A DNA stretch of 57,902 bases from Actinomycetes bacterium (GCA_023460935.1 JAEWOI010000023.1:1-57902); one strand, 5' to 3'. Positions 1 to 9,130 are shown, numbered from the stretch's first letter. Translations and numbers: made by a program. Notes: generated by a model from the sequence alone, not told the origin.

Positions 1-46
1 CCCCCCCCCCGGGGGGGGGGGGGGGCCCCCCCCCCCCCCCCCCCCC
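1..46. other. C/G homopolymer at the window edge
   Basis: Ten C, fifteen G and twenty-one C in a row precede ordinary sequence. Runs like this are not expected in real actinobacterial DNA and are typical of read or assembly failure at a contig end. The upstream part of the sugar-transport operon, presumably including the solute-binding protein gene, is therefore missing rather than absent from the genome. Confidence 0.8.
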
Positions 47-86
47 GGCCCGACCATGACCGCACACCGCCAGAAGGGAGCCAACG

Positions 87-1022
87 ATGACGTGGCGCCA
101 ACGGCTCAGCCGATGGGACGTGCGCAGCGCTCCCTACCTCTACATCGCCCCGTTCTTCCTGCTGTTCGCCCTGGTGGGCCTGTTCCCGCTGCTCTACACC
201 GGCTGGGTTGCCCTGAACAAGTGGAGCCTCGTGGTGGGCAACCAGGGCTTCGTCGGGATGACCAACTTCAACTACGTGCTCGCCCAGCCCCGGTTCTGGC
301 ACGCCGTGGTCAACACCTTCAGCATCTTCCTGCTGTCGTCTGTGCCGCAGATCATCATCGCGATCGGAATCGCGGCCGTCCTCGACGCCAACCTGCGCGC
401 CAAGACCTTCTGGCGGATGGGCGTGCTGGTGCCCTACGTCGTGGCGCCGGTGGCGGTCTCGCTGGTTTTCGGTGAGCTGTTCGCAGACCAGTCGGGGCTG
501 ATCAACTCCGTCCTGGGCACCTTCGGCATCGACCCGATCGGCTGGCACTCCGACCGCTGGGCCTCCCACGTCGCGATCGCCAGCATGGTCAACTTCCGCT
601 GGACCGGCTACAACGCGCTGATCTTCCTCGCCGCCATGCAGGCGATCCCGCGCGACGTGGTTGAGGCCGCCGTGGTGGACGGGGCCAACCGCTGGCAGAC
701 GTTCTTCAACGTGACCGTGCCCATGCTCCGTCCAACGATCATCTTCGTCGTGATCACGTCGACCATCGGCGGGCTGCAGATCTTCGACGAGCCGCGGCTG
801 TTCGACAACTTCAGCCTCGGGGGTCCGGACCGGGAGTGGATGACGGTCACCATGTACCTCTACGAGCTGGGCTGGAACACCCAGCGCAACCTGGGCCGCT
901 CGGCAGCGGTGGCTTGGCTGCTCTTCCTGATCATCGTCGTGTTCGCCTTGATCAACTACGCGATCACCAGGCGGATCGCCAGCGGCGACACCCACAAGCC
1001 ACGGAAGGCGGTGGCCCGATGA
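87..1022 (+). CDS. ABC sugar transporter permease (CebF/MalF type)
   Basis: Inner-membrane permease of a carbohydrate ABC importer of the MalF/UgpA family, 311 aa, the usual length. About six hydrophobic helices are visible, the first near residues 20-40. The cytoplasmic EAA loop that contacts the ATPase starts near residue 193 (EAAVVDGANRWQ). AGAAGGGAG lies 6 nt before the ATG. Its stop overlaps the start of the second permease by 4 nt, and a GH1 glucosidase and a LacI regulator follow. That is the content of the Streptomyces ceb cluster, so a beta-glucoside or cello-oligosaccharide substrate is inferred. No ATPase gene is present; such systems commonly share MsiK. Confidence 0.9.
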   Translation: MTWRQRLSRWDVRSAPYLYIAPFFLLFALVGLFPLLYTGWVALNKWSLVVGNQGFVGMTNFNYVLAQPRFWHAVVNTFSIFLLSSVPQIIIAIGIAAVLDANLRAKTFWRMGVLVPYVVAPVAVSLVFGELFADQSGLINSVLGTFGIDPIGWHSDRWASHVAIASMVNFRWTGYNALIFLAAMQAIPRDVVEAAVVDGANRWQTFFNVTVPMLRPTIIFVVITSTIGGLQIFDEPRLFDNFSLGGPDREWMTVTMYLYELGWNTQRNLGRSAAVAWLLFLIIVVFALINYAITRRIASGDTHKPRKAVAR

Positions 1023-1924
1023 GTGTCGCAATGACCCGGCAGCTGGCCGGTGAGGGTGCCGGCCGCGCTGCGGTCCGGCAGCGGTCCCGGATGGGCGGCG
1101 GCGTGCGTCGTCCCGGCTGGAAGACCTACACCCTGCTCGCGATCTTCGTGCTGATCTCGGTGGTCCCGCTGTACTACGCGTTCCTGCTGTCCACCTCGAC
1201 GGCAGCCGACATCGCCCGCAACCCGATCCCGTCCCCGCTGCCGCAGGGGCACTTCGTCGAGAACATCGCCAGGGTGCTCAGCGCCGACATCGGCTTCTGG
1301 CAGGCACTGCTGAACAGCGTGATCGTCAGCGTGGTGACCGCGGTGTCGGTGGTGTTCTTCTCCACGCTGGCCGGTTACTCCTTCGCCAAGCTGCGCTTCC
1401 GCGGCCGCAACGGCCTGCTCGCCTTCGTCATCGGCACCATGGCGGTGCCAACCCAGCTCGGTGTCATCCCGCTGTTCATCGTGATGGCCAACCTCGGCTG
1501 GACCGGCAAGTTGATCTCGGTGATCGTGCCGGCCATGGTCACGGCGTTCGGCGTGTTCTGGATGACCCAGTACCTTTCGGAGGCCCTGCCGTACGAGCTG
1601 ATCGAGGCTGCGCGCGTTGACGGCTGCTCGATGATCCGCACGTTCTGGCACGTCGCCCTGCCGGCTGCCCGGCCGGCCGCCGCGATGCTGGGGCTGTTCA
1701 CCTTCGTCGGCAGCTGGACGAACTTTTTCTGGCCGTTCATCGTGCTCGGGTCGGCCAATCCCACCCTGCCGGTGGCCCTGCAGCTGCTGCAGGCCTCCTA
1801 CTTCAAGGACCTCTCACTGATCATGGCCGGCGTCGTGCTGGCCACGGTGCCGCTGCTGGTCCTGTTCGCCCTGGCCGGACGCCACCTGGTGTCGGGCATC
1901 ATGCAAGGAGCTGTCAAAGGATGA
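1019..1924 (+). CDS. ABC sugar transporter permease (CebG/MalG type)
   Basis: Second permease of the importer, 301 aa, MalG/UgpE family. The start chosen is the ATG that overlaps the TGA of the preceding permease (ATGA); the longer open frame upstream runs inside that gene. A basic N-terminal tail of about 35 residues is followed by six hydrophobic segments. The EAA loop is near residue 196 (EAARVDGCSMIRTFWHVALP). The stop overlaps the glucosidase start by 4 nt, so the three genes are very likely translationally coupled. Substrate is inferred from the neighbours only. Confidence 0.9.
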   Translation: MSVAMTRQLAGEGAGRAAVRQRSRMGGGVRRPGWKTYTLLAIFVLISVVPLYYAFLLSTSTAADIARNPIPSPLPQGHFVENIARVLSADIGFWQALLNSVIVSVVTAVSVVFFSTLAGYSFAKLRFRGRNGLLAFVIGTMAVPTQLGVIPLFIVMANLGWTGKLISVIVPAMVTAFGVFWMTQYLSEALPYELIEAARVDGCSMIRTFWHVALPAARPAAAMLGLFTFVGSWTNFFWPFIVLGSANPTLPVALQLLQASYFKDLSLIMAGVVLATVPLLVLFALAGRHLVSGIMQGAVKG

Positions 1925-3318
1925 CCCTCACCTTTCCCGCCGACTTCAAGTGGGGCACGGCCACCTCGGCCTACCAGATCGAGGGGGCGGTGGCCGAGGA
2001 CGGCCGCACCGAGTCGATCTGGGACCGGTTCTGCCGGGTGCCCGGGGCGATCGCCAACGGCGACGACGGCACGGTTGCGGTCGACCACTACCACCGCTAC
2101 GCCGAGGACGTCCGGCACCTTGCCGACCTCGGGCTGAACACCTACCGCTTCTCGGTGAGCTGGTCGCGCGCCCTGCACCCCGACGGCACCCCGAACCCGG
2201 CCGGGCTCGACTTCTACTCCCGGCTCGTGGACGAGCTGCTCGGCGCCGGGGTGGAGCCGTGGCTCACGCTGTTCCACTGGGACCTGCCCGCACACCTGCC
2301 GGGCGGGTGGACCAACCGGGACACCGCCAACCGCTTCGCCGACTACGCGGCCATCGTGCACTCCGTCCTCGGTGACCGGGTGAGTACCTGGACCACCCTC
2401 AACGAGCCGTGGTGCTCGGCGTTCCTCGGTTACGCCTCCGGCGAGCACGCCCCCGGCCACACCGAGCCCGCCGAGGCCGTGCTGGCAGTCCACCACCTGC
2501 TGGTGGCCCACGGCCTGGCGCTGCAGGCGCTGCGCGCGGCGGACCCGTCCGCGAAGCTCGGGATCACGCTGAACTTCACGCCGGTCTCCCCGGCCGACCC
2601 CGCCTCGGCCGCCGACGTCGACGTGGCCCGCCGCATCGACGGCACCGCCAACCGGATCTTCATCGAGCCGCTGTTCCGTGGTGCCTACCCCGCGGACGTG
2701 CTGGCCGACCTCGGACAGCTGTGGCCGGACGACCTGGTCGCCGAGGGTGACCTGGCGCTGATCTCGGCTCCGATCGACGTCCTCGGGGTGAACTACTACA
2801 CCACCAACCAGGTGCGGGCCCCCCGTCCCGACGAGCACCGCGGGCCGGCCGTGGTCCGCGGGCGTGTGATGGGCACGCCGCACATCACCGCCCCCGAGGC
2901 GGTGTTCACCGTCCGGGACCTGCCGCAGACCGCCATGGGCTGGGAGGTTGATCCCGACGGGCTGTACCGGCTGCTGGTGCGCCTGCACCGGGAGTACGCC
3001 GGGCCCGCCGGGGTACCGATGGTGATCACGGAGAACGGTGCCGCCTACTCCGACGGCAACCGCTCGAACGGACACGTGGAGGACGCCGACCGGGTCGAGT
3101 ACCTCCGCAGCCATATCGCAGCCGTGCACCGGGCGATGAGTGAGGGAGTGGACATGGCCGGCTACCTGGCGTGGTCGCTGATGGACAACTTCGAGTGGAG
3201 CCACGGCTACGAGCGCCGCTTCGGTATCCTGCGGGTCGACGAGCAGCTGCGCCGGCTGCCCAAGGCCAGCGCCCTTTGGTACCGGCAGCTCGCCCGGACC
3301 GGGACCCTGGAACTCTGA
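1921..3318 (+). CDS. GH1 family beta-glucosidase
   Basis: Retaining beta-glucosidase of glycoside hydrolase family 1, 465 aa, full length. The N-terminus shows the GH1 signature FKWGTATSAYQIEGA. The acid/base Glu is in TLNEPW (E162) and the nucleophile Glu in ITENG (E371). SLMDNFEWSHGYERRFG near the C-terminus is the conserved substrate-binding loop. There is no signal peptide, so it should hydrolyse imported beta-glucosides such as cellobiose in the cytoplasm. It is the third gene of the permease operon, overlapping the upstream stop by 4 nt, and is followed 16 nt later by a LacI-type regulator. Confidence 0.95.
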   Translation: MTLTFPADFKWGTATSAYQIEGAVAEDGRTESIWDRFCRVPGAIANGDDGTVAVDHYHRYAEDVRHLADLGLNTYRFSVSWSRALHPDGTPNPAGLDFYSRLVDELLGAGVEPWLTLFHWDLPAHLPGGWTNRDTANRFADYAAIVHSVLGDRVSTWTTLNEPWCSAFLGYASGEHAPGHTEPAEAVLAVHHLLVAHGLALQALRAADPSAKLGITLNFTPVSPADPASAADVDVARRIDGTANRIFIEPLFRGAYPADVLADLGQLWPDDLVAEGDLALISAPIDVLGVNYYTTNQVRAPRPDEHRGPAVVRGRVMGTPHITAPEAVFTVRDLPQTAMGWEVDPDGLYRLLVRLHREYAGPAGVPMVITENGAAYSDGNRSNGHVEDADRVEYLRSHIAAVHRAMSEGVDMAGYLAWSLMDNFEWSHGYERRFGILRVDEQLRRLPKASALWYRQLARTGTLEL

Positions 3319-3334
3319 GGGAGAGGCAACCGGC

Positions 3335-4351
3335 GTGGTCAGGATCGTGACCGGCGAGCACATGGCTCCGACCCTCGAGGACGTGGCCCGCGTCGCCGGG
3401 GTGTCGCGGGCGACCGTTTCGCGGGTGGTGAACGGGGCGAACCTGGTTGCCCCGCAGACCACGGAGGCGGTGCGCCGCGCCATCAACGAGCTCGGCTACC
3501 ACCCCAACCGGGCGGCGCGGGCGCTGGTGACCCGCCGCACCGGGGCGATCGCTGTGATCGTGCCCGAGGGCGACGAGCGGGTCTTCTCCGACCCGTTCTT
3601 CCCGCAGGCCTACCACGGCGCGCTGCAGGGCTTCCGCGACTCCGACACCCAGGTGGTGCTGGCGATGGCGCAGCCGGGCGACAACGCCACCCGCATGGTG
3701 CGCTACCTGGAGTCGGGCCACGTGGACGGCGCGATCATCGTCTCCCACCACGGGCCGGCGCTGGCCAGGGCGCTGGCCAACACCCCGCAGCCGGTGGTGT
3801 TCGTCGGTGACCCCGAGACCCCGGGGCTGTGCTACGTGGACGTCGACCAGTCCACCGCCGCGGCCACGGCCACCGCCTACCTGATCGAGCGGGGTGCCAA
3901 GCGGATCGCCACCATCACCGGTCCGCTGGACATGGCTGCGGCCGTCCAGCGGTTGCGTGGCTTCGAGCAGGCGATGCTCGCGGCCGGGCTGGACCCGTCC
4001 CTGCGGGCCGACGGGGACTTCAGCGCGGTCGGCGGGCGGCGGGCAGCCCAGCGCCTGCTGGCCGAGCGGCCCGACCTCGACGGCCTGTTCGTGGCCAACG
4101 ACCTGATGGCCTCCGGCGCGCTGCCGGTGCTCACCGACGCCGGCCGCAGGGTGCCCGACGACGTGAAGGTGGTCGGGTTCGACGATTCCTCGGCCGCCCG
4201 GCAGACCACTCCGCCGCTGACCACCATGACCAACCCGGCTTCCGAGCTGGCCAGGACGGCGGCCGACATGCTGAACGAGCTGCTCGCCGGCGGGCGCCCG
4301 GACTCGCCGGTGATCCTGCCGAGCAACCTGGTGCTGCGGGGTTCTGCCTGA
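3335..4351 (+). CDS. LacI family transcriptional regulator
   Basis: LacI/GalR repressor, 338 aa from a GTG preceded by GGGAGAGG at good spacing. An alternative ATG at 3362 gives the more typical N-terminus MAPTLEDVARVAGVS, so the start is uncertain by nine codons. The HTH (LEDVARVAGVSRATVSRVVNG region) comes first, followed by a periplasmic-binding-protein-like effector domain with VVGFDDSSAARQTTPPLTT near the C-terminus. As the last gene of the permease/glucosidase operon it probably represses it in response to a beta-glucoside, as CebR does in Streptomyces. Its operator probably lies off the window's left edge. Confidence 0.92.
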   Translation: MVRIVTGEHMAPTLEDVARVAGVSRATVSRVVNGANLVAPQTTEAVRRAINELGYHPNRAARALVTRRTGAIAVIVPEGDERVFSDPFFPQAYHGALQGFRDSDTQVVLAMAQPGDNATRMVRYLESGHVDGAIIVSHHGPALARALANTPQPVVFVGDPETPGLCYVDVDQSTAAATATAYLIERGAKRIATITGPLDMAAAVQRLRGFEQAMLAAGLDPSLRADGDFSAVGGRRAAQRLLAERPDLDGLFVANDLMASGALPVLTDAGRRVPDDVKVVGFDDSSAARQTTPPLTTMTNPASELARTAADMLNELLAGGRPDSPVILPSNLVLRGSA

Positions 4352-4369
4352 CTCCGAGCGTCGGAATGT

Positions 4370-5626
4370 GTGAAGCTGGCTGCCGTGGAAGCTGAGCTGC
4401 AGCCGCGGTCGACCCGCCCGCTGAGCTCCGCCTGGGTCGGCGGGGTGTGCGCCGGCCTGGCCGACCACCTGGGCTGGTCGGTGCTGTTCGTGCGGGCGCT
4501 GTTCGTGCTGCTCGGGGCTGCCGGTCTGGTCGGCGTAGCGGTCTACCTCGCGTTGTGGCTGGTGATGCCGAGAGCCCGGGAGCAGCGCGTCGCCCCCGGC
4601 CTCGAGGCCGGCGCCCGCAAGGGGCTGCGGCCGCAGGCCGCTGCCGAGCTCAGTCCGGTGGACCTCGGCGTCGCCGGCGCCCTGGCGCTGCTCGGGGTGG
4701 GACTGCTCTGGCTGGTGCAGCTGTCGGCCTGGGCGCTGCCGCTGTGGGCGCTGGTGGCCGGGGTGCTCACCGGCGGTGGCCTGGGGCTGATCTGGTGGCA
4801 GGCCGACCACGTCTCCACCCGCGGGGTGCGCACCGGTACCGGCTGGCAGCGGCTGGTGAGCCCGCTGCTGGCGCACTGGACGACGATCGTGCTGATCCTG
4901 ATCGGGCTTGCCGCGCTCGGCGTGGCCGTGTGGGTGCTGGTGTCGGTGCAGTCCGGCCTGGCCGAGCCGGGCCGGACGCTGCTGCTGCTCGGACTGTCCG
5001 TCGGCGCACTGGTGCTCGCCGGGCTGCCGTGGATCCTGCGCGTGCGGCTGGCCCTGGCGCAGGCGAGGGACGACGCGCTGGTGGCCGACGCCCGGGCCGA
5101 CATGGCCGCCCACCTGCACGACTCGGTGCTGCAGACCCTCGCGTTGATCCAGCGGCAGGCCGCCGACCCAAAGGCGGTGACCGCCCTGGCCAGGCGCCAG
5201 GAGCGGGAACTGAGGCAGTGGCTGTACGGGGAGAGCCTCGGCTCGGCAACGCTCTCGGAGGCGTTGTCCGGGGAGGTGATCGACGTCGAGGACCGCCACG
5301 GCGTCGACGTCGAACTGGTCACCGTCGGTGACAGCGCCCTCAGCCCGGAACTGACCGCGCTGGTGCGGGCAGCCAGGGAGGCGATGGTGAACGCTGCCCG
5401 GCACTCCGGCGCCGACCGGATCGACGTCTACGCCGAGGTCGACCCCGACCTGGTGGCGGTCTACGTCCGCGACCGGGGCAAGGGCTTCGACCTGGGCCGG
5501 GTCGAGGACGACCGGATGGGCCTGCGCGGGTCGATCGTGGAACGGGTGAAACGCGTCGGCGGACGGGCGATAATTCGGACGGCGCCCGGAGAGGGCACCG
5601 AAGTGAGACTGGAGCTGCCGCGATGA
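4370..5626 (+). CDS. Sensor histidine kinase with N-terminal PspC domain
   Basis: Two-component sensor kinase, 418 aa. A PspC domain fills residues ~12-66 (WVGGVCAGLADHLGW then a hydrophobic helix), followed by about four more membrane helices to residue ~225. The HisKA_3-type dimerisation helix contains HLHDSVLQTL with the likely phospho-acceptor at H250. The HATPase domain shows REAMVNAARHSGA (N box) and VRDRGKGFD (G box). The start is GTG 4370; GTG 4385 is possible. The stop overlaps the response regulator start by 4 nt. PspC kinases paired with LuxR regulators occur in actinobacteria and usually sense envelope state; the signal here is unknown. Confidence 0.9.
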   Translation: MKLAAVEAELQPRSTRPLSSAWVGGVCAGLADHLGWSVLFVRALFVLLGAAGLVGVAVYLALWLVMPRAREQRVAPGLEAGARKGLRPQAAAELSPVDLGVAGALALLGVGLLWLVQLSAWALPLWALVAGVLTGGGLGLIWWQADHVSTRGVRTGTGWQRLVSPLLAHWTTIVLILIGLAALGVAVWVLVSVQSGLAEPGRTLLLLGLSVGALVLAGLPWILRVRLALAQARDDALVADARADMAAHLHDSVLQTLALIQRQAADPKAVTALARRQERELRQWLYGESLGSATLSEALSGEVIDVEDRHGVDVELVTVGDSALSPELTALVRAAREAMVNAARHSGADRIDVYAEVDPDLVAVYVRDRGKGFDLGRVEDDRMGLRGSIVERVKRVGGRAIIRTAPGEGTEVRLELPR

Positions 5627-6297
5627 GCCAGACCGAGGAACCCACCGCAACCACGCCCGCGGCCCGCCGGGTGGTGATCGTCGACGACCATGCGATGTTC
5701 CGCAGCGGTGTCCGCCATGACATCGGTGACCAGGTGCACCTGGTCGGCGAGGGTGAGGATGTGCCAACGGCCGTGGCGGCGATCCTGGCAGCCGTCCCGG
5801 ACGTCGTGCTGCTCGACGTCCACCTGCCCGGCGGTGGCGGGGTAGAGGTGATCAAGCAGGTGAGCGCCGTGGAGCCGGGGGTGAAATTCCTCGCCCTTTC
5901 GGTTTCCGACGCGGCGGAGGACGTGATCGGCGTGATCCGCGCCGGTGCCCGGGGCTACGTCACGAAGTCGATCTCAGCCGACGAGCTGGTCGAGGCCATC
6001 GGCCGCATCGCAGAGGGCGACGCCGTGTTCTCCCCGCGCCTGGCCGGCTTCGTGCTGGACGCGTTCAGCGGCGCGATCGACGTGGCCAGCATCGACGAGG
6101 ACCTGGACCGGCTCAGCGTGCGGGAGCGGGAGGTGCTGCGGCTGATCGCCCGCGGCTACGCCTACAAGGAGATCGCCAGGGAGCTGTTCATCTCGATCAA
6201 GACCGTCGAGACCCACGTCAGCAGCGTCCTGCGGAAGCTGCAGCTGTCCAACCGGCACCAGCTCACCCGCTGGGCCACCGACCGCAAGCTGGTCTAG
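5623..6297 (+). CDS. LuxR/NarL family response regulator
   Basis: Response regulator partner of the PspC kinase, 224 aa. The receiver domain has VVIVDDHAMFRSGVR at its start, the phospho-acceptor D65 in VVLLDVHLPGG, and a conserved Lys in GYVTKSISADEL. The C-terminal GerE HTH is clear (LSVREREVLRLIARG, then SIKTVETHVSSVLRKL). The ATG overlaps the kinase stop (ATGA), so the two are co-translated. A strong hairpin follows the stop. Target genes cannot be read from the sequence; autoregulation is common in this family. Confidence 0.93.
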   Translation: MSQTEEPTATTPAARRVVIVDDHAMFRSGVRHDIGDQVHLVGEGEDVPTAVAAILAAVPDVVLLDVHLPGGGGVEVIKQVSAVEPGVKFLALSVSDAAEDVIGVIRAGARGYVTKSISADELVEAIGRIAEGDAVFSPRLAGFVLDAFSGAIDVASIDEDLDRLSVREREVLRLIARGYAYKEIARELFISIKTVETHVSSVLRKLQLSNRHQLTRWATDRKLV

Positions 6298-6320
6298 CTG
6301 TACTCTGCGCCCCGTCCCAT

Positions 6321-6372
6321 CAGCAAAGTGGACCGAAACCGCCGAAGGCGGCGGTTTCGGTCCACTTTGCTG
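6321..6372. terminator. Strong hairpin between convergent genes
   Basis: Two perfect 23-bp arms (6321-6343 and 6350-6372) enclose a 6-nt loop. It sits between the stop of the LuxR regulator and the stop of the convergent GlsB-like gene, so it can act in both directions. There is no long T run, as is common for actinobacterial terminators. Confidence 0.75.
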
Positions 6373-6386
6373 CAGGTCAGGTCAGG

Positions 6387-6653
6387 TCAGGGACGCCGGC
6401 CGCGGCGGCTGCTGAGCTTGCCGTAGATCCACAGCACGATCAGCGCGCCGGCGATCGCAAGGATCCACGACCAGAGCGAGAAGAACCGCAGCTGGCCGTC
6501 ACCGCCCGGCAGGAGGTCACCGATCCAGCCGCCGACGATCGCGCCGAGCACTCCGACAACCAGGGTGGAGAGCCAGCCGCCCTCCACATTCATGATCGAC
6601 TTGGCGATCGCACCGGCGATCAGGCCCATGATGATCCACGCAAGAAACCCCAT
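6387..6653 (-). CDS. GlsB/YeaQ/YmgE family stress response membrane protein
   Basis: Small membrane protein of the transglycosylase-associated family, 88 aa. Three hydrophobic segments are visible (residues ~4-20, ~28-48, ~60-78), with the glycine-rich pattern typical of the family (GLIAGAIAKSIM; GVLGAIVGGWIGDLL). The C-terminus is strongly basic. Members are often stress induced, but the molecular function is not established. The ATG lies 6 nt downstream of a TACCGT -10 box with no ribosome binding site, so a leaderless mRNA is likely. It is divergent from pcrA with a short shared promoter region. Confidence 0.88.
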   Translation of the reverse strand: MGFLAWIIMGLIAGAIAKSIMNVEGGWLSTLVVGVLGAIVGGWIGDLLPGGDGQLRFFSLWSWILAIAGALIVLWIYGKLSSRRGRRP

Positions 6654-6659
6654 GCCGCC

Positions 6660-6665
6660 ACGGTA
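6660..6665 (-). promoter_or_regulatory. -10 box of the GlsB-like gene (leaderless)
   Basis: On the minus strand TACCGT is followed by exactly 6 nt and the ATG at 6653, which puts the expected transcription start on or next to the start codon. Confidence 0.5.
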
Positions 6666-6696
6666 GCCCCGTACTTCAAGGGTGGGTGGCAGCGCT

Positions 6697-6702
6697 TAGT
6701 CT
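6697..6702 (+). promoter_or_regulatory. -10 box of pcrA (probably leaderless)
   Basis: TAGTCT lies 9 nt before ATG 6712 and 3 nt before the alternative GTG 6706. No Shine-Dalgarno sequence is visible. The geometry favours ATG 6712, with transcription starting within a few bases of it. Confidence 0.5.
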
Positions 6703-6711
6703 TGGGTGGCC

Positions 6712-9096
6712 ATGACTGACACGCTGTTCCCCGACCTGTTCACCACCCCCGCCCCGCCACCGGAGGGGGAGGTCTCCGTCCGCAGGCCGCGGGTCAGCGA
6801 GGAGGAACTGCTGGCCGACCTGAACCCGCCGCAGCGAGAGGCTGTGCTCCACTCCGGGGGGCCCGTGCTGGTGGTGGCAGGGGCCGGCTCGGGCAAGACC
6901 AGGGTGCTCACCCGCCGGATCGCCCACCTGGTCAGCCAGCGGAAGGTGCACCCGGGTTCGATCCTGGCGATCACGTTCACCAACAAGGCTGCTGCCGAGA
7001 TGCGGCACCGGGTGGTCGAACTCGTCGGCAACCGGGCGAAGCTGATGTGGGTCTCCACCTTCCACTCCGCCTGCGTGCGGATCCTGCGCAGCGACATCGC
7101 CAGGTTCGGGATGGCCCGCACGTTCTCGATCTACGACGACACCGACGGCAAGCGCCTGATGCAGCTGGTGCTGCGCGACCTAAATCTCGACCCGAAGCGC
7201 TACCCGGTGCGGGCGGTGCTGAACTGGGTTTCGAACTGCAAGAACGAGCTGGTCGACCACGAGGCGGCGCGCGCGCGGGCGGCGGAGGGCAGCAACGAGG
7301 AGGTCTACGCCGACGCCTACGCCGAGTACCAGCGGCGGTTGAAGGCTGCCAACGCCCTCGACTTCGACGACCTGATCATGACCACCGTGCACCTGCTGCA
7401 GGCCTTCCCGGACCTGCGCGAGCAGTACCGGCGCAGGTTCCGGCACGTGCTGGTGGACGAGTACCAGGACACCAACCACGCCCAGTACGCGCTCGTCCGC
7501 GAGCTTTGCGGCGCGCAGCCCGGAACCGGGGACGGGCCGCAGGTGGACGCCCCGGAGTTGATGGTCGTGGGCGACTCCGACCAGTCGATCTACGCGTTCC
7601 GCGGGGCGACGATCCGCAACATCCTCGACTTCGAGGCCGACTTCCCGGGCGCCCGGACGATCGTGCTCGAGCAGAACTACCGGTCCACCCAGAACATCCT
7701 GAGCGCGGCGAACGCTGTGATCACCCGCAACCCGGGACGGCCGGAGAAGCGGCTGTGGTCCGACGCCGGGGACGGCGAGCTGCTCGTCGGCTACGTCGCC
7801 GACACCGAGCACGACGAGGCCCAGTTCGTAGCTGAGGAGATCGACCGGCTCGGCGACCAGGGTCTGGCCAAGCCCGGCGAGGTCGCCGTGTTCTACCGCA
7901 CGAACGCGCAGTCGCGAGCGTTCGAGGAGGTGTTCATCCGCGTCGGGATGCCCTACCGGGTGGTGGGTGGCGTCCGGTTCTACGAGCGCAAGGAGATCCG
8001 GGACGCGATCGCCTACCTGCGCGCGATCGCGAACATCGACGACGACGTCTCCGTCCGCCGGGTGCTGAACGTGCCGCGGCGCGGCATCGGAGATCGGGCC
8101 GAGGCGATGCTGGAGGCTTTCGCAGCTTCGGAGCGGATCTCGTTCGGTGCTGCGCTGAACCGGGCCGAGGAGGCGCCGGGGCTGGCGTCACGGTCGCTGA
8201 ACCAGATCCGCACGTTCGCAGCGCTGCTCGAGGGCTACCGCGAGCGGGTGGCCGAAGGGGTGCCTGCGGACGAGATCCTGGCCGGCATCCTAAAGGACTC
8301 GGGCTACCTCGACGAGCTGGCCAACTCCACCGACCCCCAGGACGAGAGCCGGGTGGAGAACCTGGTCGAGCTGGTCAGTGTCGCGGGGGAGTTCGTGGCC
8401 GCTGCGCACACCGTCGACCTGCCGGCCGACGACAGCGAACTGGCTGCCGGCGCCCCGGAGCCGGACGACTCGCTGCCGGCATTCCTGGAGCGGATCGCGC
8501 TGGTGGCCGACTCCGACCAGATCCCTGACAACGACCCGGACGCCACCGGCGTGGTCACCCTGATGACGCTGCACACAGCGAAGGGGCTGGAGTTCAACAC
8601 CGTGTTCCTAACCGGCTTCGAAGACGGTATCTTCCCGCACCAGCGGGCGCTGGTGGACCGCAACGAGCTGGAGGAGGAGCGGCGGCTGGCGTACGTCGGC
8701 ATCACCCGCGCGCGGCAGCGGCTCTATCTGACCAGGGCCAGCGTGCGCTCGCAGTGGGGCTCCCCGCAGTACAACCCGGCCAGCAGGTTCACCGAGGAGA
8801 TCCCGGCGCACCTGATCGACTGGCGCCGCCTCGGCATGGCCCGAACCGGCTACTCCTCCGCTGCTGCGGCCCGCAGCCAGCAGTCGTGGCGCTCGACGGT
8901 CAGCTACGGCGCCCGACCGGCGATCCGCACCGTGCCGTCGGTCGACGTCGGCGACCGGGTGCTGCACACCACCTTCGGCATGGGGACGGTGATCGCCACC
9001 TCCGGGGCCGGTGACGCAGCCAAGGCCGATGTGGACTTCGGTTCGTCAGGGGTGAAGCGCCTGTCGCTCAAGCACGCCCCGATGGAGAAGCTCTAG
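6712..9096 (+). CDS. pcrA: ATP-dependent DNA helicase PcrA/UvrD1
   Basis: Superfamily 1A 3'-5' DNA helicase for repair and replication restart, 794 aa. Helicase motifs appear in order: Walker A AGAGSGKT (K62), motif Ia ITFTNKAAAEM, Walker B DEYQDT (from D249), motif III GDSDQSIYAFRGA, motif IV LEQNYRST, motif V TLHTAKGLEF and motif VI YVGITRARQRL. The C-terminus carries the Tudor-like module typical of PcrA (VDVGDRVLHTTFGMGTVI). A GTG two codons upstream is an alternative start. The following M23 peptidase, sucC and sucD match the order uvrD1-Rv0950c-sucC-sucD of Mycobacterium, which supports the PcrA/UvrD1 assignment. Confidence 0.97.
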   Translation: MTDTLFPDLFTTPAPPPEGEVSVRRPRVSEEELLADLNPPQREAVLHSGGPVLVVAGAGSGKTRVLTRRIAHLVSQRKVHPGSILAITFTNKAAAEMRHRVVELVGNRAKLMWVSTFHSACVRILRSDIARFGMARTFSIYDDTDGKRLMQLVLRDLNLDPKRYPVRAVLNWVSNCKNELVDHEAARARAAEGSNEEVYADAYAEYQRRLKAANALDFDDLIMTTVHLLQAFPDLREQYRRRFRHVLVDEYQDTNHAQYALVRELCGAQPGTGDGPQVDAPELMVVGDSDQSIYAFRGATIRNILDFEADFPGARTIVLEQNYRSTQNILSAANAVITRNPGRPEKRLWSDAGDGELLVGYVADTEHDEAQFVAEEIDRLGDQGLAKPGEVAVFYRTNAQSRAFEEVFIRVGMPYRVVGGVRFYERKEIRDAIAYLRAIANIDDDVSVRRVLNVPRRGIGDRAEAMLEAFAASERISFGAALNRAEEAPGLASRSLNQIRTFAALLEGYRERVAEGVPADEILAGILKDSGYLDELANSTDPQDESRVENLVELVSVAGEFVAAAHTVDLPADDSELAAGAPEPDDSLPAFLERIALVADSDQIPDNDPDATGVVTLMTLHTAKGLEFNTVFLTGFEDGIFPHQRALVDRNELEEERRLAYVGITRARQRLYLTRASVRSQWGSPQYNPASRFTEEIPAHLIDWRRLGMARTGYSSAAAARSQQSWRSTVSYGARPAIRTVPSVDVGDRVLHTTFGMGTVIATSGAGDAAKADVDFGSSGVKRLSLKHAPMEKL

Positions 9097-9130
9097 CCGC
9101 CGCCTGCGGCCGCGCCGCGTCGGCCCCACG

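Noticed and set aside
3026..5767. A 913-codon open frame on the minus strand
   Set aside because: It lies opposite the LacI and kinase genes, which have clear domains, and its product is a His/Arg/Gly/Pro-rich shadow typical of GC-rich antisense frames.
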